Part shown: positions 62,454-64,000 of the stretch, in pieces
Layout: each line of letters begins with the position of its first letter
Numbering within the stretch: the first letter of the stretch is position 1
NCBI GenBank assembly: GCA_021151625.1
Contig: JAGKWY010000003.1
Span: 9,425-73,424, forward strand
Length of the DNA: 64,000 nucleotides
Origin: Gammaproteobacteria bacterium
GTDB taxonomy: Bacteria; Pseudomonadota; Gammaproteobacteria; Pseudomonadales; Cellvibrionaceae
Direction of reading: 5' to 3'
The notes under the pieces: model-generated
Database searches by the model: none
What the model saw: the letters and a program-made list of their open reading frames with translations, nothing else
Told to the model about the DNA's origin: nothing
Position numbers and translations under genes: made by a program

Positions 62454-63716
62454 ATGCAGCATTTCACCCCTCGCAATGGCGAACTCTACGTTGAAGATAC
62501 TCCCCTGAGCGCTGTTGCCGAACGCTTCGGCACGCCCTGCTATGTATACAGCCGCGCGGCTTTTACCCAGCAGTATCTCTCCTATGCGCAGGCCCTGGGT
62601 TCGCATCCCGGTATGATTTGCTATGCGATCAAAGCCAACTCCAATCTCGCGGTATTAAATATGCTCGCCAAACTCGGCGCGGGTTTCGATATTGTTTCCG
62701 GCGGTGAGCTGGAGCGCGTGCTGCGCGCCGGTGGCAACCCATCGCGCATCGTATTTTCCGGAGTCGGTAAAACTGCTGAGGAAATGGCGCGCGCGCTGGA
62801 TGTAGGTATTTTCTGTTTCAACGTGGAATCTGAAGCGGAGCTGGAGTTGCTCGCGGAAGTTGCGGCGCAAAAAGGCAAAGTGGCTCATATCTCGCTGCGT
62901 GTAAACCCGGATGTGGATGCCAATACCCACCCTTATATTTCTACCGGATTAAAAGAAAACAAATTCGGTATCGCCATTGAGCGCGCCCCGGCGGTTTATG
63001 CACGCGCTGCGCAATTGCCAAGTCTGGCGATTAAAGGTTTGGATTGCCATATCGGCTCGCAATTAACGCAACTAACCCCTTTTCTTGATGCGCTGGATCG
63101 CTTGTTGATCCTGGTTGATGAATTGGCGGGCAAGGGCATTCATATTTCCCACCTGGATCTGGGTGGTGGCCTGGGCGTGACCTATCGCAATGAAACGCCA
63201 CCACCAGTGGCTGATTACATGGCCGCCATCAAAGCCAAACTGGGTGATCGCAAGTTGTCGCTGATGTTTGAGCCGGGCCGTTCCATCTCCGCCAATTCAG
63301 GTGTATTGCTTACCAAGGTCATGTTCCTGAAACCGACTGAGCATAAAAATTTCGCCGTGATTGATGCCGCCATGAATGACAACATTCGTCCATCGCTCTA
63401 TCAAGCCTGGCAGGACATTCAAGTGGTAAAAAGTCGCGCCGTTAAGCCGCACGATGGCGAAACCAAAAAGTGGGATTTGGTAGGCCCTATTTGCGAAACG
63501 GGCGATTTCCTCGGCAAAGACCGCGATTTAAATATTGAGCCGGGTGATTTACTGGCGGTAATGTCCGCGGGCGCCTATGGTTTCAGCATGAGCTCCAACT
63601 ACAACACCCGCGGCCGTGCGGCGGAAGTGGTAGTTGATGGTGACCAGATGCATTTGGCGCGCGCGCGCGAAACCTTTGAAGATATGATTCGCGGCGAGCA
63701 GTTGCTGCCGGAATAG
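62454..63716 (+). CDS. lysA: Diaminopimelate decarboxylase
   Basis: 420 residues, a usual length. It decarboxylates meso-diaminopimelate to lysine in the cytosol with PLP. Visible features are the PLP lysine in CYAIKANSNLAVL, FDIVSGGELERVL, HIGSQL, the glycine loop LDLGGGLGVTY, EPGRSISANSG and the catalytic-Cys motif GPICETGDFLG contributed across the dimer. It lies 58 bp after lptM and 20 bp before dapF, the standard operon. Confidence 0.97.
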   Translation: MQHFTPRNGELYVEDTPLSAVAERFGTPCYVYSRAAFTQQYLSYAQALGSHPGMICYAIKANSNLAVLNMLAKLGAGFDIVSGGELERVLRAGGNPSRIVFSGVGKTAEEMARALDVGIFCFNVESEAELELLAEVAAQKGKVAHISLRVNPDVDANTHPYISTGLKENKFGIAIERAPAVYARAAQLPSLAIKGLDCHIGSQLTQLTPFLDALDRLLILVDELAGKGIHISHLDLGGGLGVTYRNETPPPVADYMAAIKAKLGDRKLSLMFEPGRSISANSGVLLTKVMFLKPTEHKNFAVIDAAMNDNIRPSLYQAWQDIQVVKSRAVKPHDGETKKWDLVGPICETGDFLGKDRDLNIEPGDLLAVMSAGAYGFSMSSNYNTRGRAAEVVVDGDQMHLARARETFEDMIRGEQLLPE

Positions 63717-63736
63717 ACAACCGATTTGTGGGACAT

Positions 63737-64000
63737 ATGATGCGTTTACGTTTTAGCAAAATGCACGGTTTGGGTAATGATTTTGTTGTTATCGATGGCG
63801 TTAGCCAAAGTGTGCGTTTAACACCGGAAAAAATTCGCTACATCGCCGACCGCAATTTCGGCGTGGGTTGCGACCAGATTTTATTGGTCGAAACACCGGA
63901 AACGCCCGATGTGGATTTTCGCTATCGCATTTTTAATTGCGATGGCAGCGAAGTGGAAAACTGCGGCAATGGCGCGCGCTGTTTTGCGGTGTTTGTGCGC
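63737..64000 (+). CDS. dapF: Diaminopimelate epimerase (N-terminal part, cut by window end)
   Basis: The frame from ATG 63737 is open to the window edge (88 codons). FSKMHGLGNDFVVID is the characteristic N-terminus, followed by ADRNFGVGCDQILLVE and the first catalytic cysteine in NCGNGARCFA. It interconverts LL- and meso-diaminopimelate, the step before LysA and the source of the peptidoglycan diamino acid. A second ATG at 63740 is equally possible as start. Confidence 0.96.
   Translation, partial: MMRLRFSKMHGLGNDFVVIDGVSQSVRLTPEKIRYIADRNFGVGCDQILLVETPETPDVDFRYRIFNCDGSEVENCGNGARCFAVFVR

Noticed and set aside
1..64000. CRISPR arrays, rRNA, tRNA, integrase, transposase or phage genes
   Set aside because: None was found on reading either strand; the inverted-repeat element at 45958-46187 encodes no transposase.

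Overview
The window looks like chromosomal DNA of a polysaccharide-degrading gammaproteobacterium, most likely Cellvibrio or a close relative in the Cellvibrionaceae. The basis is the set of secreted modular glycoside hydrolases with long poly-serine linkers and CBM2, CBM10 and CBM6 modules, together with Pseudomonas-like housekeeping blocks (argH next to algZ-algR, and lptM-lysA-dapF). This is inferred from gene content; no database search was run.

Layout. 1-5.1 kb: the 3'-truncated gene of a GAF/PAS histidine kinase, argH, and a divergent algZ-algR two-component pair. 5.2-14 kb: carbohydrate genes (a CBM2-PKD-CBM9-like secreted binding protein, a GH5_8-type mannanase with CBM10 and CBM2, an orphan periplasmic binding protein, a cytoplasmic GH13 alpha-amylase) and a lipoprotein of methyltransferase fold. 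14.1-44.4 kb: an AT-richer biosynthetic gene cluster. 44.4-57 kb: a beta-glucan locus (GH30 and two GH5 enzymes with CBM6), small lipoprotein and membrane-protein genes, a 7TM-AraC regulator and a GT1 glycosyltransferase. 57-62 kb: an FHA / Ser-Thr kinase-TPR / hypothetical operon, divergent from a degenerate sigma54-activator-like AAA+ protein. 62.2-64 kb: lptM, lysA and the start of dapF.

The main discovery candidate is the cluster at 14.1-44.4 kb, a trans-AT polyketide synthase / NRPS hybrid. Read from the sequence, the line is KS-DH-KR-ACP-KS-DH-ACP-ACP // KS-KR-ACP-KS-ACP-C-ACP-A-C. No AT is embedded. Two discrete AT-type proteins lie downstream; active-site residues suggest one loads malonyl units and the other is a PedC-like acyl hydrolase. 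A divergent Sfp/EntD-type phosphopantetheinyl transferase should activate the carriers. The NRPS end is unusual: the adenylation domain, whose pocket reads as serine-like, has its carrier in front of it and is followed directly by a terminal condensation domain, with no thioesterase. The operon also carries a dedicated envelope route: an RND/MMPL exporter, a periplasmic LolA-like protein, an outer-membrane beta-barrel and an MFS transporter. A Tat-exported Acg-like nitroreductase completes the core. I do not recognise the product; a lipophilic, serine-containing polyketide is the inference.

Regulatory and structural features include a ~190-230 bp nested inverted-repeat element between GH30 and GH5, an SD-sequestering stem before the CBM2 gene, a LacI-type operator upstream of the mannanase, an identical leader motif upstream of two GH5 genes (with a shorter match at a third), and a probable frameshift splitting the FHA domain.
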